64,000 bases of DNA from Maridesulfovibrio ferrireducens (lineage in GTDB: Bacteria; Desulfobacterota; Desulfovibrionia; Desulfovibrionales; Desulfovibrionaceae), in contig NZ_JAEINN010000003.1 of the NCBI RefSeq assembly GCF_016342405.1, forward strand, positions 248,001 through 312,000, given 5' to 3'. A program made the translations under genes and the position numbers. The stretch's first letter is position 1. The number at the start of each line of letters is the position of its first letter. Positions 53,239-61,264 of the stretch are shown here, in pieces. Under the pieces are notes generated by a model that did not search any database, was not told the DNA's origin, and saw only the letters and a list, made by a program, of their open reading frames with translations.

Positions 53239-53490
53239 TTGACACTTTTTTTAAATTCGTATACACATCTTCTTAGTTCGAACATACAGATTCCTTCTTT
53301 CGAACAAACTCAGTCATTTTAATAAGATTTTATATTTCTAAAAGGGCATCCCCTTAAATGAACATGAAGAGACGGGTTCTACCTCCCTCTGCAATGCCCA
53401 TAAACATTGCAGAAGATCTGTTTTCTTCCTCCCTGTAAAAGAGAATACGGAGGCGCACACGCTGTCAGCGCCTCCGATTTCTCTTTGCCC
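53239..53490 (+). ncRNA. Candidate small RNA or structured leader
   Basis: A promoter-like TTGACA (53239-53244) and TACACA (53262-53267) with 17-base spacing opens a 210-base non-coding stretch with several hairpins: GTTCGAA / TTCGAAC (53276-53305), TGCAATG / CATTGCA (near 53390-53411), GAAGA / TCTTC, and a strong final stem CGGAGGCGC / GCGCCTCCG (53448-53476), closed further by AGAGAA / TTCTCT, then TTT. No open frame with a ribosome site is visible. It does not match 6S, tmRNA or SRP RNA features I know. The remaining bases to 53695 hold nothing I can support. Confidence 0.45.
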
Positions 53491-53695
53491 AGCCTTCTGA
53501 TCCCACGCGAATCTAATTTAAAAAATAAAAATAATTCAACTTGTAATACCACCCTATTTTAAATAGTATCTTGACCTGTTGAATATCCGGTGAAAGCAAA
53601 AAAATCACACTTGCTTTATCTCTCCATCATTAATGAATATTTACTCATCACATAAAAAGTACAAACTAACAGCTAGTTAGTAGAAGGATTTTATC

Positions 53696-54133
53696 ATGGC
53701 AAAAGATTATCAGCCAAGAATGCACTCTGCGGAACATATGCTGAATTCAGCAATGGATCGCAAATTCAACTGCGGTCGTTGTTTCAGCGCACATATTAAT
53801 AAAAAAAAATCTAAATGTGATTATAAATACAAACGCGGCATGACTGACGAAGAAGCCAGAGAAATTGAAATGACTGTTAATGCAGCAATTTCTGCTAAAC
53901 TTCCTGTCACCGACGACCTGATCACCCTTGAAGAAGCTGAAGAAAAATATAATCTGGAAAGACTCCCTGACGGAGTGGACAGCGTAAGAGTCATTAAAAT
54001 CGGAGACTTTGACACCTGCCCTTGTATTGGTGAACATGTTGATAACACCAGCGAAATTGGCGAATTCAAGATGGTTTCACACAGTTTTGACGATGGCGTT
54101 TTACGCATCAGATACAAATTAGGCGAAGCATAA
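53696..54133 (+). CDS. AlaX-like trans-editing domain protein
   Basis: Protein of 145 residues corresponding to the second additional domain shared by threonyl- and alanyl-tRNA synthetases. The metal ligands are HSAEH (HxxxH, residues 11-15) and CIGEH (CxxxH, in DTCPCIGEHVDN). Such stand-alone proteins hydrolyse mischarged aminoacyl-tRNA (Ser- or Gly-tRNA-Ala) in the cytoplasm. It lacks the N-terminal domain of longer AlaX forms. AAGGA precedes the ATG. The specificity cannot be told from sequence. Confidence 0.8.
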   Translation: MAKDYQPRMHSAEHMLNSAMDRKFNCGRCFSAHINKKKSKCDYKYKRGMTDEEAREIEMTVNAAISAKLPVTDDLITLEEAEEKYNLERLPDGVDSVRVIKIGDFDTCPCIGEHVDNTSEIGEFKMVSHSFDDGVLRIRYKLGEA

Positions 54134-54139
54134 TAAATT

Positions 54140-54194
54140 GCAGGCTTAAAAATTGTTTACAGGATAAAATTCTGTTGATAGTTTTTAAGCCTGC
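54140..54194 (+). terminator. Terminator after AlaX-like gene
   Basis: GCAGGCTTAAAAA / TTTTTAAGCCTGC with a long loop that holds an inner ACAG / CTGT hairpin. It separates the gene from the glyA riboswitch. Confidence 0.75.
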
Positions 54195-54208
54195 TGTTTA
54201 ATTATATC

Positions 54209-54286
54209 ATTCCGTGCAACTGGCGATCTTAAGTGGAATAAACCACGAGGAAACACGGAATCTGCTTTCTGCCGCTCGCCTGGGCC
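54209..54286 (+). promoter_or_regulatory. ZTP (pfl) riboswitch upstream of glyA
   Basis: The aptamer matches the pfl consensus. Outer stem ATTCCGTG (54209-54216) pairs with CACGGAAT (54254-54261). The strand following the first arm is CAACTGGCG, the inner hairpin is GTGG / CCAC (54233-54246), followed by GAGGAAACACGG. The 3' conserved element CGCCTGGGC lies near 54276-54285. Downstream, a CACGTC / GACGTG hairpin and CCCTT / AAGGG (54311-54323) lie just before AAAGGAG and could sequester or expose the ribosome site. The ligand ZTP (or ZMP) signals 10-formyl-THF shortage, which fits control of glyA. Exact ends are approximate. Confidence 0.85.
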
Positions 54287-54343
54287 ACGTCACACGACGT
54301 GCATCCTTTCCCCTTAACAAGGGAACAAACAAAGGAGTTGCCC

Positions 54344-55600
54344 ATGAATTATTACCGTGACCTTCTCAAAAATTCCGACCCCGACATTTTTTCCGCCCTC
54401 GAGGGTGAAGAACGCAGACAACGAGTCGGCATCGAACTTATTCCTTCCGAAAACTATACTTATCCCGAAGTTCTTTGTGCATTAGGTAGTGTTTTTACCA
54501 ACAAATATTCTGAGGGTTATCCAAGTAAACGCTACTACGGCGGTCAAGAATTTACCGATAAAATCGAGAATATTGCCCGCGAAAGAGCCAAAGAAGTTTT
54601 CAGATGTGAACACGCCAATGTACAGCCGCTCTCCGGTTCGCCCATGAATCAGGCTGTATACCTCGGCCTTCTCGAACCCGGCGATACCATTCTGGCAATG
54701 GACCTTTCCCACGGTGGGCACCTGACTCACGGTGCGCCTGTTTCCTTTATGGGTAAATTGTTCAATTTTATCCGCTATAAAACCGATCCTGTCGATGGAA
54801 GCATTGATTTCGAAGAACTCCGCAAGACAGCTCTAAAGCATAAACCTAAAATGATTTTATGCGGTTATACTTCATATCCACGAGATCTTGATTATGCTTC
54901 ATTCAAAAAAATCGCGGATGAAGTCGGTGCCATAACGATGACCGACGCCTCACATTATGGAGGACTGGTTGCAGCTGATGTCATGCTGAACCCTTTTGAT
55001 TTCGGCTTCGACATAGTTACAACCACTTCCCACAAGTCGCTCAGGGGGCCGCGCGGCGGAATCATTTTGTGTAAAAAAGAGTTTGCGTCGAAAATCGATA
55101 AAGCAGTTTTCCCCGGTTTACAAGGTGGCCCGCATATGAACACTATTGCCGGAATAGCTATCACTTTGAAAAAAGCAGCAGAACTTGATTTTCATAAATA
55201 TGGATTGCAAATCCTTAATAATGCAAAAACACTTGCAACAGAACTCACAAAATCCGGAGTAAGCCTTGTCACGGGTGGCACTGATAACCACATGATGGTT
55301 ATTGATACGGAAAAAAGCTTTGGTATAAACGGTAAAGTAGCAGAAGAACTTCTTGATTCGGTGTCTATCACAACCAATAAACAAATTATCCCAGACGACC
55401 CAAATCCTCCGCTGAAACCGAGTGGGATCAGAATCGGAACCCCCGCCGCCACAACTCGCGGTATGAAAGAAAAGGATATGGTTCAACTTGCAGGCTGGAT
55501 GATAAAGACTCTGAAAAATCCAGATAAATTAGAACTGGCGAGACATACTAAACACGAGATTGAATCTTTCTGCTCAAATTTTCCGGTTCCTGGAATTTAA
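54344..55600 (+). CDS. glyA: Serine hydroxymethyltransferase
   Basis: Protein of 418 residues, a PLP enzyme. It has IELIPSENYTYPEV, YSEGYPSKRYYGG, VQPLSGSPMNQAVY, and the PLP lysine in TTTSHKSLRGPRGGI. It converts serine to glycine and feeds one-carbon units to tetrahydrofolate. The ATG at 54344 has AAGGAG at 6 bases; earlier in-frame codons lie within the riboswitch leader. A terminator-like repeat follows. Regulation by the upstream ZTP riboswitch links it to purine and folate status. Confidence 0.96.
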   Translation: MNYYRDLLKNSDPDIFSALEGEERRQRVGIELIPSENYTYPEVLCALGSVFTNKYSEGYPSKRYYGGQEFTDKIENIARERAKEVFRCEHANVQPLSGSPMNQAVYLGLLEPGDTILAMDLSHGGHLTHGAPVSFMGKLFNFIRYKTDPVDGSIDFEELRKTALKHKPKMILCGYTSYPRDLDYASFKKIADEVGAITMTDASHYGGLVAADVMLNPFDFGFDIVTTTSHKSLRGPRGGIILCKKEFASKIDKAVFPGLQGGPHMNTIAGIAITLKKAAELDFHKYGLQILNNAKTLATELTKSGVSLVTGGTDNHMMVIDTEKSFGINGKVAEELLDSVSITTNKQIIPDDPNPPLKPSGIRIGTPAATTRGMKEKDMVQLAGWMIKTLKNPDKLELARHTKHEIESFCSNFPVPGI

Positions 55601-55619
55601 AATTTATTAAAACACAAAA

Positions 55620-55660
55620 GAATATCCGTAAGTCTCTTACCTTGAGAGTTACGGATATTC
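55620..55660. terminator. Terminator between glyA and methyltransferase gene
   Basis: GAATATCCGTAA-TCTC / GAGA-TTACGGATATTC with one mismatch and a short loop. It lies between convergent genes. Confidence 0.75.
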
Positions 55661-55687
55661 ATAAAAATCCTACAAAATTAACTTATA

Positions 55688-56401
55688 TTAAAAAAAGATA
55701 TCAATCGTTTTGTGTCCTAACTTCATCTTAAAATCTGTTTGTGCAACCTTTTGTTTGATATCCTCATAATCTCCGTGTGGATAATTATTAAACCATAAAT
55801 GCATCCGGGCACCGGGCTTTGCATAATATTTTTTGATATCGTTTAAAAAGAAATTCCAATCTTCTGACGACCAATTGTATGTTCCAGCATTATGAAAACA
55901 AATTGCATAACAAACGATTAAATCAAATTTCTTTGTTTCATAAGGAATATGAGTTTGAGGCTCAATTCTATATATCCATCGGGGAATATTAAATTCCTTA
56001 ATCAAAATATTAAAAATACCAACAGAATCAAGGTCTAATCCCTGCGGATTATGCCCGAAAGATTTAGCTAAATAAGAAAAAAAACCCGCCCCGGAGCCTA
56101 TATCTAATATCTCTAATTTTTCTCCCTTATGCAGACCCAATGAATAAATTCGTCGTAAATTTATTTTGAAATATCTATTGAAGTCTTTATACTTTTCATA
56201 ATCACCAGAATAACTACTAACGGTTTCTGCAATTCTTTTAATTTCCGGAGTTTTGCACAACTCTACAGATTTTTCCCCAGCAATATATCTATAATATAAA
56301 CTAGTAGGCTTTTTTAAATAACTTAAATAATTTCCAAACCGTTCGTACAAACGTTTCTTGCAATGATCTCTATCTGTAATATATTTCATCCAGTCAGACA
56401 T
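55688..56401 (-). CDS. SAM-dependent methyltransferase, AT-rich
   Basis: Protein of 237 residues. A class I methyltransferase core starts with EILDIGSGAGFFSYLAKSFG and has GLDLD and FDLIVCYAICFHN. The N-terminal 95 residues are unusually rich in Tyr and Lys. The substrate is unknown. The gene is more AT-rich than its neighbours and sits alone between a terminator and an AT-rich gap, with no pathway partners, which hints at later acquisition. No strong ribosome site is seen. Confidence 0.8.
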   Translation of the reverse strand: MSDWMKYITDRDHCKKRLYERFGNYLSYLKKPTSLYYRYIAGEKSVELCKTPEIKRIAETVSSYSGDYEKYKDFNRYFKINLRRIYSLGLHKGEKLEILDIGSGAGFFSYLAKSFGHNPQGLDLDSVGIFNILIKEFNIPRWIYRIEPQTHIPYETKKFDLIVCYAICFHNAGTYNWSSEDWNFFLNDIKKYYAKPGARMHLWFNNYPHGDYEDIKQKVAQTDFKMKLGHKTIDIFF

Positions 56402-56696
56402 TTATTTTCCCCCATAAAAAAAATATTTTATAATAACGAAGGGCACTTCAATAGCCTACTATATAATAAATACACAACACAAAAGTTGGCTAACAGAATC
56501 TTAAAATTATTATTTTTTAATAACCTACTAATAATATATCCTCAATATTTTAAATAAAATATCATTTTTATAAATCAAAATTAATCCATATCCGCCACAA
56601 AATCGTTTAATATTTACTTAACAAATCAAGCCTTCCTATGTAGACCTTTTCAGAAGTGACAATCATAAACTCGAATCTTAAAAACAAAAAAGACTT

Positions 56697-57254
56697 ATGA
56701 CCTTATATGAAATAATAATCATATCCATAGCTCTTGCCATGGATGCCTTTACCATAGCGGTTGCATGCGGTCTCTGCATGCCTGAAGTTACAAAACGCCA
56801 TACTTTCAGACTCGCGTTTCATTTTGGCCTTTTTCAAGCCCTCATGCCGGTGATAGGCTGGGCTGCAGGTCTTACTGTAAAAGCCATGGTGGAGACATAC
56901 GCTCCCTGGATTTCATTTGTTCTGCTCTCATTTGTGGGCGGGAAAATGATTTATGACTCGTTTCAGCAGGACGAATCGTGCGACACAAAAAAAGACCCGA
57001 CGAAAGGATTTTCACTTATTTTCCTGTCAATTGCTACAAGCCTTGATGCTCTTGCTGTCGGGTTGTCCTTTTCGATTATGAACTATCCCATTGCCATGCC
57101 ATCTGTTTTAATTGGTATTACAGCCTTTGTATTAACAGCAATAGGGATGCAAATTGGCAAAAAATTCTCCAAAGCTTCGCGCTACAGTCATATCGCAGAA
57201 CTGGTTGGCGGCATTATTCTGATCCTCATCGGGCTTAAGCTTTTGCTTCAATAA
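56697..57254 (+). CDS. mntP: MntP-type manganese efflux pump
   Basis: Protein of 185 residues with six membrane segments in two related halves. Conserved acidic sites lie in IALAMDAFTIAVACG and IATSLDALAVGLSFS; SFVGGKMIYDSF is typical. It probably exports manganese across the inner membrane. The ATG at 56697 lacks a clear ribosome site. No yybP-ykoY manganese riboswitch is recognised in the 140 bases upstream. The preceding gap (56402-56696) is AT-rich and holds no gene I can support. Confidence 0.9.
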   Translation: MTLYEIIIISIALAMDAFTIAVACGLCMPEVTKRHTFRLAFHFGLFQALMPVIGWAAGLTVKAMVETYAPWISFVLLSFVGGKMIYDSFQQDESCDTKKDPTKGFSLIFLSIATSLDALAVGLSFSIMNYPIAMPSVLIGITAFVLTAIGMQIGKKFSKASRYSHIAELVGGIILILIGLKLLLQ

Positions 57255-57408
57255 AAAAAATTAAGCATAAATAATCACGAAATCCTCATTTCTAGTTTTG
57301 ACAGTAAACAATCCAAGGTATACTCTGATTTGAATAGTGTCGTTTATTATTTAACAAACATCAAAATCCGGTTTGCAAACGTAAGCCAAGGACGGATATT
57401 TTTACCAA

Positions 57409-58371
57409 ATGCCCTTATTGCAGCCCCCACCCTATAAACCTAAATTTCCTCTCCAGTCCGGCCATCTTCAAACAATTTTCCCGAGACTTTTCCGAAAAGT
57501 TAATCTCCCTCCTGTTATAAGAAGAAGAATCAACACTCCTGACGGAGATTTTCTGGACATCGACTGGCATCTGGCCGGCAGCACAAGACTGGCTGTAATT
57601 GCGCACGGGCTTGAAGGCAATTCAAGACGACACTATGTGCTTGGAATGGCACGAGCCATGGTTCTTTCCGGATGGGATTGCATCACCTACAATTTTCGAG
57701 GATGCAGCAAAGAAATGAACAGAAGGCCGCAAATGTACCACAGCGGCGACACCCAAGACATCAACACAGTTCTGCAATACGGATTAAACCACGGCATCTA
57801 TGATGACGCGGCTCTTATCGGATTCAGTATGGGTGGAAATCAGGTTCTAAAGTACTTAGGTGAAAATCCCGAACAAGTTCCTGAAAATGTTACACGGGCA
57901 ATAGGAATATCCGTTCCATGCGATCTTACTTCAGCAGCACAACAACTTTGTAAAAAATCAAACTTCATTTACAGCCAGTATTTTTTACGATCGCTCAAAA
58001 AAAAGGTCATCACCAAAAACAGACTATTTCCGACTCTCTTTCCGCTTGAAGCACTGTCATCCGTTAAAAATCTTATAGATTTCGACAACAAATATACCGC
58101 ACCGCTTAATGACTTTAAAGACGCTTCCGATTACTACAGCAAAGCATCATGCAAACAGTTTTTACATCGGATTAAAATCCCTACGCTTATTATAAACGCG
58201 CAAGATGATCCTTTTTTAGCGCCTGAATGCTACCCCATTGAAGAAGCTCAGAACAACAGTTACCTTTCCCTTCAAATACCCCAATATGGCGGGCATGTCG
58301 GTTTCACAGACTTACCGCAAGAAAAACAGCTCTGGTCGGAAAGCCGAGCTGTAAGGTTTTTAAACACATAA
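57409..58371 (+). CDS. YheT-family alpha/beta hydrolase
   Basis: Protein of 320 residues. The nucleophile elbow is GFSMGGNQVLKYL; the oxyanion region is VIAHGLEGNSRRHYV, and NFRGCSKEMNR is a family hallmark. The acid and His lie in NAQDDPFLAPE and YGGHVGFTD. Members of the YheT/YMC group are putative esterases of unknown substrate. Start signals are weak. The gene is followed by a terminator and is convergent with the Hpt gene. Confidence 0.88.
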   Translation: MPLLQPPPYKPKFPLQSGHLQTIFPRLFRKVNLPPVIRRRINTPDGDFLDIDWHLAGSTRLAVIAHGLEGNSRRHYVLGMARAMVLSGWDCITYNFRGCSKEMNRRPQMYHSGDTQDINTVLQYGLNHGIYDDAALIGFSMGGNQVLKYLGENPEQVPENVTRAIGISVPCDLTSAAQQLCKKSNFIYSQYFLRSLKKKVITKNRLFPTLFPLEALSSVKNLIDFDNKYTAPLNDFKDASDYYSKASCKQFLHRIKIPTLIINAQDDPFLAPECYPIEEAQNNSYLSLQIPQYGGHVGFTDLPQEKQLWSESRAVRFLNT

Positions 58372-58373
58372 AA

Positions 58374-58413
58374 AAATAAGGCCCGACAGATATTTCTGCC
58401 GGGCCTTATTTTT
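58374..58413. terminator. Bidirectional terminator between YheT and Hpt genes
   Basis: AATAAGGCCCG-CAGA / TCTG-CGGGCCTTATT with one mismatch and a 4-base loop, with A-rich and T-rich flanks. Confidence 0.8.
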
Positions 58414-58430
58414 ACGATTAAATTTTATAA

Positions 58431-58754
58431 TTAAAATAGACATGACAACTCTTTTTTAAGCCGCATAAAAGAACATCCTAAATATAGAGGCGTAGTACTT
58501 TTAGCGTCTTTTCCGATATTATCAGCAACCAAACTCATATCTACCAGCCCTAATTTGCCAAGACTTTCTTTAAGCGTATCCGCATGGATAATTATTGACT
58601 CGAAATCGCCATTATCAATTGATTCATCCAGTTTATCCAGTTGCAAACGCAAAGAATCAGCTACTTCTTTTATAAATTCATCCAATTTATCAGGATGTAA
58701 ATTCAATTCTTTTGACAGAAACTCTCGAGCAATTGACAATTGTTTGTAACTCAC
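58431..58754 (-). CDS. Stand-alone histidine phosphotransfer (Hpt) domain protein
   Basis: Protein of 107 residues, mostly helical. The segment IIIHADTLKESLGKLGLVDM matches the Hpt core HxxxLKxxLxxLG, with His near residue 57 as the predicted phospho-acceptor. It would relay phosphate between a hybrid kinase and a response regulator. The start is GTG with GGAGG about 6 bases upstream. It lies directly after a chemoreceptor gene but is separated from it by a terminator-like hairpin. Confidence 0.72.
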   Translation of the reverse strand: MSYKQLSIAREFLSKELNLHPDKLDEFIKEVADSLRLQLDKLDESIDNGDFESIIIHADTLKESLGKLGLVDMSLVADNIGKDAKSTTPLYLGCSFMRLKKELSCLF

Positions 58755-58790
58755 AAAAACCTCCGCCCAAATGGCCTGTAAATAATAAAA

Positions 58791-58820
58791 AAGGGCCGAG
58801 CCTTTTACGGTCCCGGCCTT
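58791..58820 (-). terminator. Terminator after chemoreceptor gene 1
   Basis: Imperfect stem AAGGGCCGAGCC / GGTCCCGGCCTT with T runs on both sides. It is downstream of the receptor on the minus strand and just before the Hpt gene. Confidence 0.65.
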
Positions 58821-58868
58821 GATTTTTTTTGTAGAAGCTGATTAAATAATGCTTTCAGCAAAAACGTA

Positions 58869-60680
58869 TTAGTCGCCACGCCTTAATTCTTCAACCAGAT
58901 CAAGCAATTCTCGAACTTCTTCCGACAAATTACGGGTTCCATCAGATGCCTTTTGACTGTTTCTGGAATTTTCTTCAGTCATGGAATCAATTTCTCCGAC
59001 GCTACGATTAATCTCTTCAGAAGTTGCAGACTGCTCCTCCGCGGCTGTTGCAATAGAGCGAACCTGATCCGCTGAATTCCTAGCCAATTCAACAATTTCA
59101 GTAAGCATATTTCCTGAAGTGCGAGAAAGGTCAGTGGCCTTTTCAACAGCACTGACTGTTGCATCCATGCCCTTAACATTTTCGCGCGCCAACTGCTGAA
59201 TAGAATTGATGCTGCTTTCAACTTCTTCTGTTGCACCAATTGTCTTTTCTGCAAGCTTACGTACTTCATCGGCGACAACTGCGAATCCCCTTCCGGCATC
59301 TCCGGCCCTTGCTGCTTCGATAGCAGCATTCAGAGCAAGAAGGTTTGTCTGATCGGCAATATCATTAATGACACCAAGTACATTTCCGATTTCAACAGAC
59401 TGCCTGCCGAGTTGTTCCATTGTTTCCTTGAGATTAGCTGTTCTATCCTGAATGTCCGTCATAGCAACAATAGTATCTTGAACCATTTCAGCGCCTTCAC
59501 CGGCCTTTTCCATAGACATCTCAGAGCTTTCACTTGTTTCGGAAGCATTTCGGGCAACTTCAAGAACAGTAACATTCATTTCTTCCATTGCTGTTGCAGT
59601 CTCGGCCACTCTCTGCTTCTGGAATTCACTTCCCCTCAGAATTTCTTCAGCGCTGGCGGTAACTTCATCAGTAATTGTAGAAACACGATCAATAACGGCC
59701 TGCAACTTTTCAGCAGCAGCCAGCATACCTTCCTTCTTTGCCCCTTCCGCACGCTTAGTTGCTTCCTGAGCTTCAGCTGCAGCCTTCTGAGCAATCTTAG
59801 TTGCTTCCTGAGCTTCTGCTTCCTTTAGCTTAATACTCTCAATATTCTGAGACAAAGTAGAAACCATTGAATTCAAAGCTTGTTGCAGCGTGGAAATTTC
59901 ATTTCTACCCTGCGGATCAAGACTTACATCAAGGTTACCTTCAGCTACAGATGTTGCAGCTTCGGTTGATTCACGTAAAGGTGTTACAATTGTTCTTATA
60001 AGATAGAGACTTAAAGGTAATATGAAAATGAGAAAAACTCCGCCGGCTCCGAGCAGAATCTTCATAGTAATAGAATCTGCACTTTCATTCATAGCACCAC
60101 TGATACGAGCCTTTTCACGATCAATATTATCAATATAAACACCGGTTCCTATCCACATATCAGTTCCGGGAATCATCTGTGCATAACTAACCTTCGGCTG
60201 AATCCCAGCTCCAGGTTTATCAAAATCATAGGTAACAAAACCACCACCATCGTGTGCAACATTATCTAGTTCCTGAACAAACAAAAGACCCTTATCATCC
60301 TTGAGCCCGCCAAGATCCTGTCCTTGTAAGGACTTCTTGGTAGGCATAACCATATTTACAGTACCCTTATATACAAAAAAGTACCCGGAATTGTCCTTTT
60401 CATATCTGATCGGGTCCAAAGCATTACGTATAAACTTTAGCTTCGCGTCTTCACCCGTAATAGCCTTTAACTCTTCACCAATAGAAAGGGCCATGCTCTT
60501 AGTAGCTACATGTATCTTATCTTTCTGATCTGCAAGCATGACCTTTTCAGTCTCGCTTACGCCATATGCCGTAATATCGCGGATAGCTCCTAAAAAAAGC
60601 ACTCCGGTTACAATCAAAAATAGAACCATCAGAGCTAACAAAAAGAAAAATCTGGATCCGATTGATAAATTTTTAAACAT
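58869..60680 (-). CDS. Methyl-accepting chemotaxis protein with Cache sensor (copy 1)
   Basis: Protein of 603 residues. Membrane helix 1 (about 10-30), a periplasmic single Cache domain (about 40-190, with [33 protein letters not shown]), helix 2 (about 205-225), HAMP and a long coiled coil precede the signalling tip ([20 protein letters not shown]). The Cache type fits sensing of small organic acids. It lacks a CheR-binding pentapeptide at the C terminus (ends EELRRGD). GGAGG precedes the ATG. Paralogous to the gene at 61265. Confidence 0.93.
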   Translation of the reverse strand: MFKNLSIGSRFFFLLALMVLFLIVTGVLFLGAIRDITAYGVSETEKVMLADQKDKIHVATKSMALSIGEELKAITGEDAKLKFIRNALDPIRYEKDNSGYFFVYKGTVNMVMPTKKSLQGQDLGGLKDDKGLLFVQELDNVAHDGGGFVTYDFDKPGAGIQPKVSYAQMIPGTDMWIGTGVYIDNIDREKARISGAMNESADSITMKILLGAGGVFLIFILPLSLYLIRTIVTPLRESTEAATSVAEGNLDVSLDPQGRNEISTLQQALNSMVSTLSQNIESIKLKEAEAQEATKIAQKAAAEAQEATKRAEGAKKEGMLAAAEKLQAVIDRVSTITDEVTASAEEILRGSEFQKQRVAETATAMEEMNVTVLEVARNASETSESSEMSMEKAGEGAEMVQDTIVAMTDIQDRTANLKETMEQLGRQSVEIGNVLGVINDIADQTNLLALNAAIEAARAGDAGRGFAVVADEVRKLAEKTIGATEEVESSINSIQQLARENVKGMDATVSAVEKATDLSRTSGNMLTEIVELARNSADQVRSIATAAEEQSATSEEINRSVGEIDSMTEENSRNSQKASDGTRNLSEEVRELLDLVEELRRGD

Positions 60681-60825
60681 AGGATCCTCCCCTATAAGAT
60701 ATTACACACATTGAACGCATCAATTCAGAAGACAATTCCTGAACCAGTTACTAAAACCTAATCCCAATATACACGACATATAATTTTAATAAAAGTATTT
60801 TGTAAAAAAAGTTGAAACAAAAAAA

Positions 60826-60855
60826 AGAGCTGGAAGTAGTTAAACTTCCAGCTCT
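60826..60855 (-). terminator. Terminator after Dabb gene
   Basis: Perfect 12-base repeat AGAGCTGGAAGT / ACTTCCAGCTCT with a 6-base loop, followed on the minus strand by TTTTTTTTG. Confidence 0.85.
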
Positions 60856-60879
60856 CTAAAAATAATAATTATGGAGTTA

Positions 60880-61182
60880 CTATATCACGTAATCAATAAC
60901 ACTTCGGGATGATGCGACCTGTTTGACAAAAGCAACACATTCCTGATGCAAAGGATGAATCTGATAACCATCAAGATCTTCTTTTGTATCAAATTCGGAA
61001 TAAAGTACAACATTGCAGGCCGGAGATGCTTCGAAAACGTCTACACTTACTTCAATATGTTTAAGGGTTTCGATCTTTCCAGCCAGATTTTCAAGAATTT
61101 CTTTAATTTTCAGCCCATTTTGAACAGCAGTTCCACCTTCAGCTTCATCCTTCAACGTCCACATAACGATATGCTTAATCAT
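60880..61182 (-). CDS. Dabb-family (stress-responsive alpha/beta barrel) protein
   Basis: Protein of 100 residues that starts MIKHIVMWTLKDEAEGG and has VLYSEFDTKEDLDGYQIHP, the Dabb dimeric ferredoxin-like fold. The family includes small stress-related proteins of mostly unknown biochemical role. GGAG supports the ATG. It lies between two paralogous chemoreceptor genes on the same strand but has its own terminator. Confidence 0.85.
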   Translation of the reverse strand: MIKHIVMWTLKDEAEGGTAVQNGLKIKEILENLAGKIETLKHIEVSVDVFEASPACNVVLYSEFDTKEDLDGYQIHPLHQECVAFVKQVASSRSVIDYVI

Positions 61183-61264
61183 TACTTTCTCCTTTGCCTA
61201 ATTATTTGTAATGCCGGTTAAATCGGCATAAAACCCCAATAACACACAATCATTAATAAATTTA

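Noticed and set aside
53239-53490. 6S RNA or tmRNA
   Set aside because: There is no long rod with a central bubble formed by pairing of both ends, and no tRNA-like ends or tag-peptide frame.
56558-56696. yybP-ykoY manganese riboswitch upstream of mntP
   Set aside because: The conserved loop bases of that class could not be recognised in the AT-rich leader.
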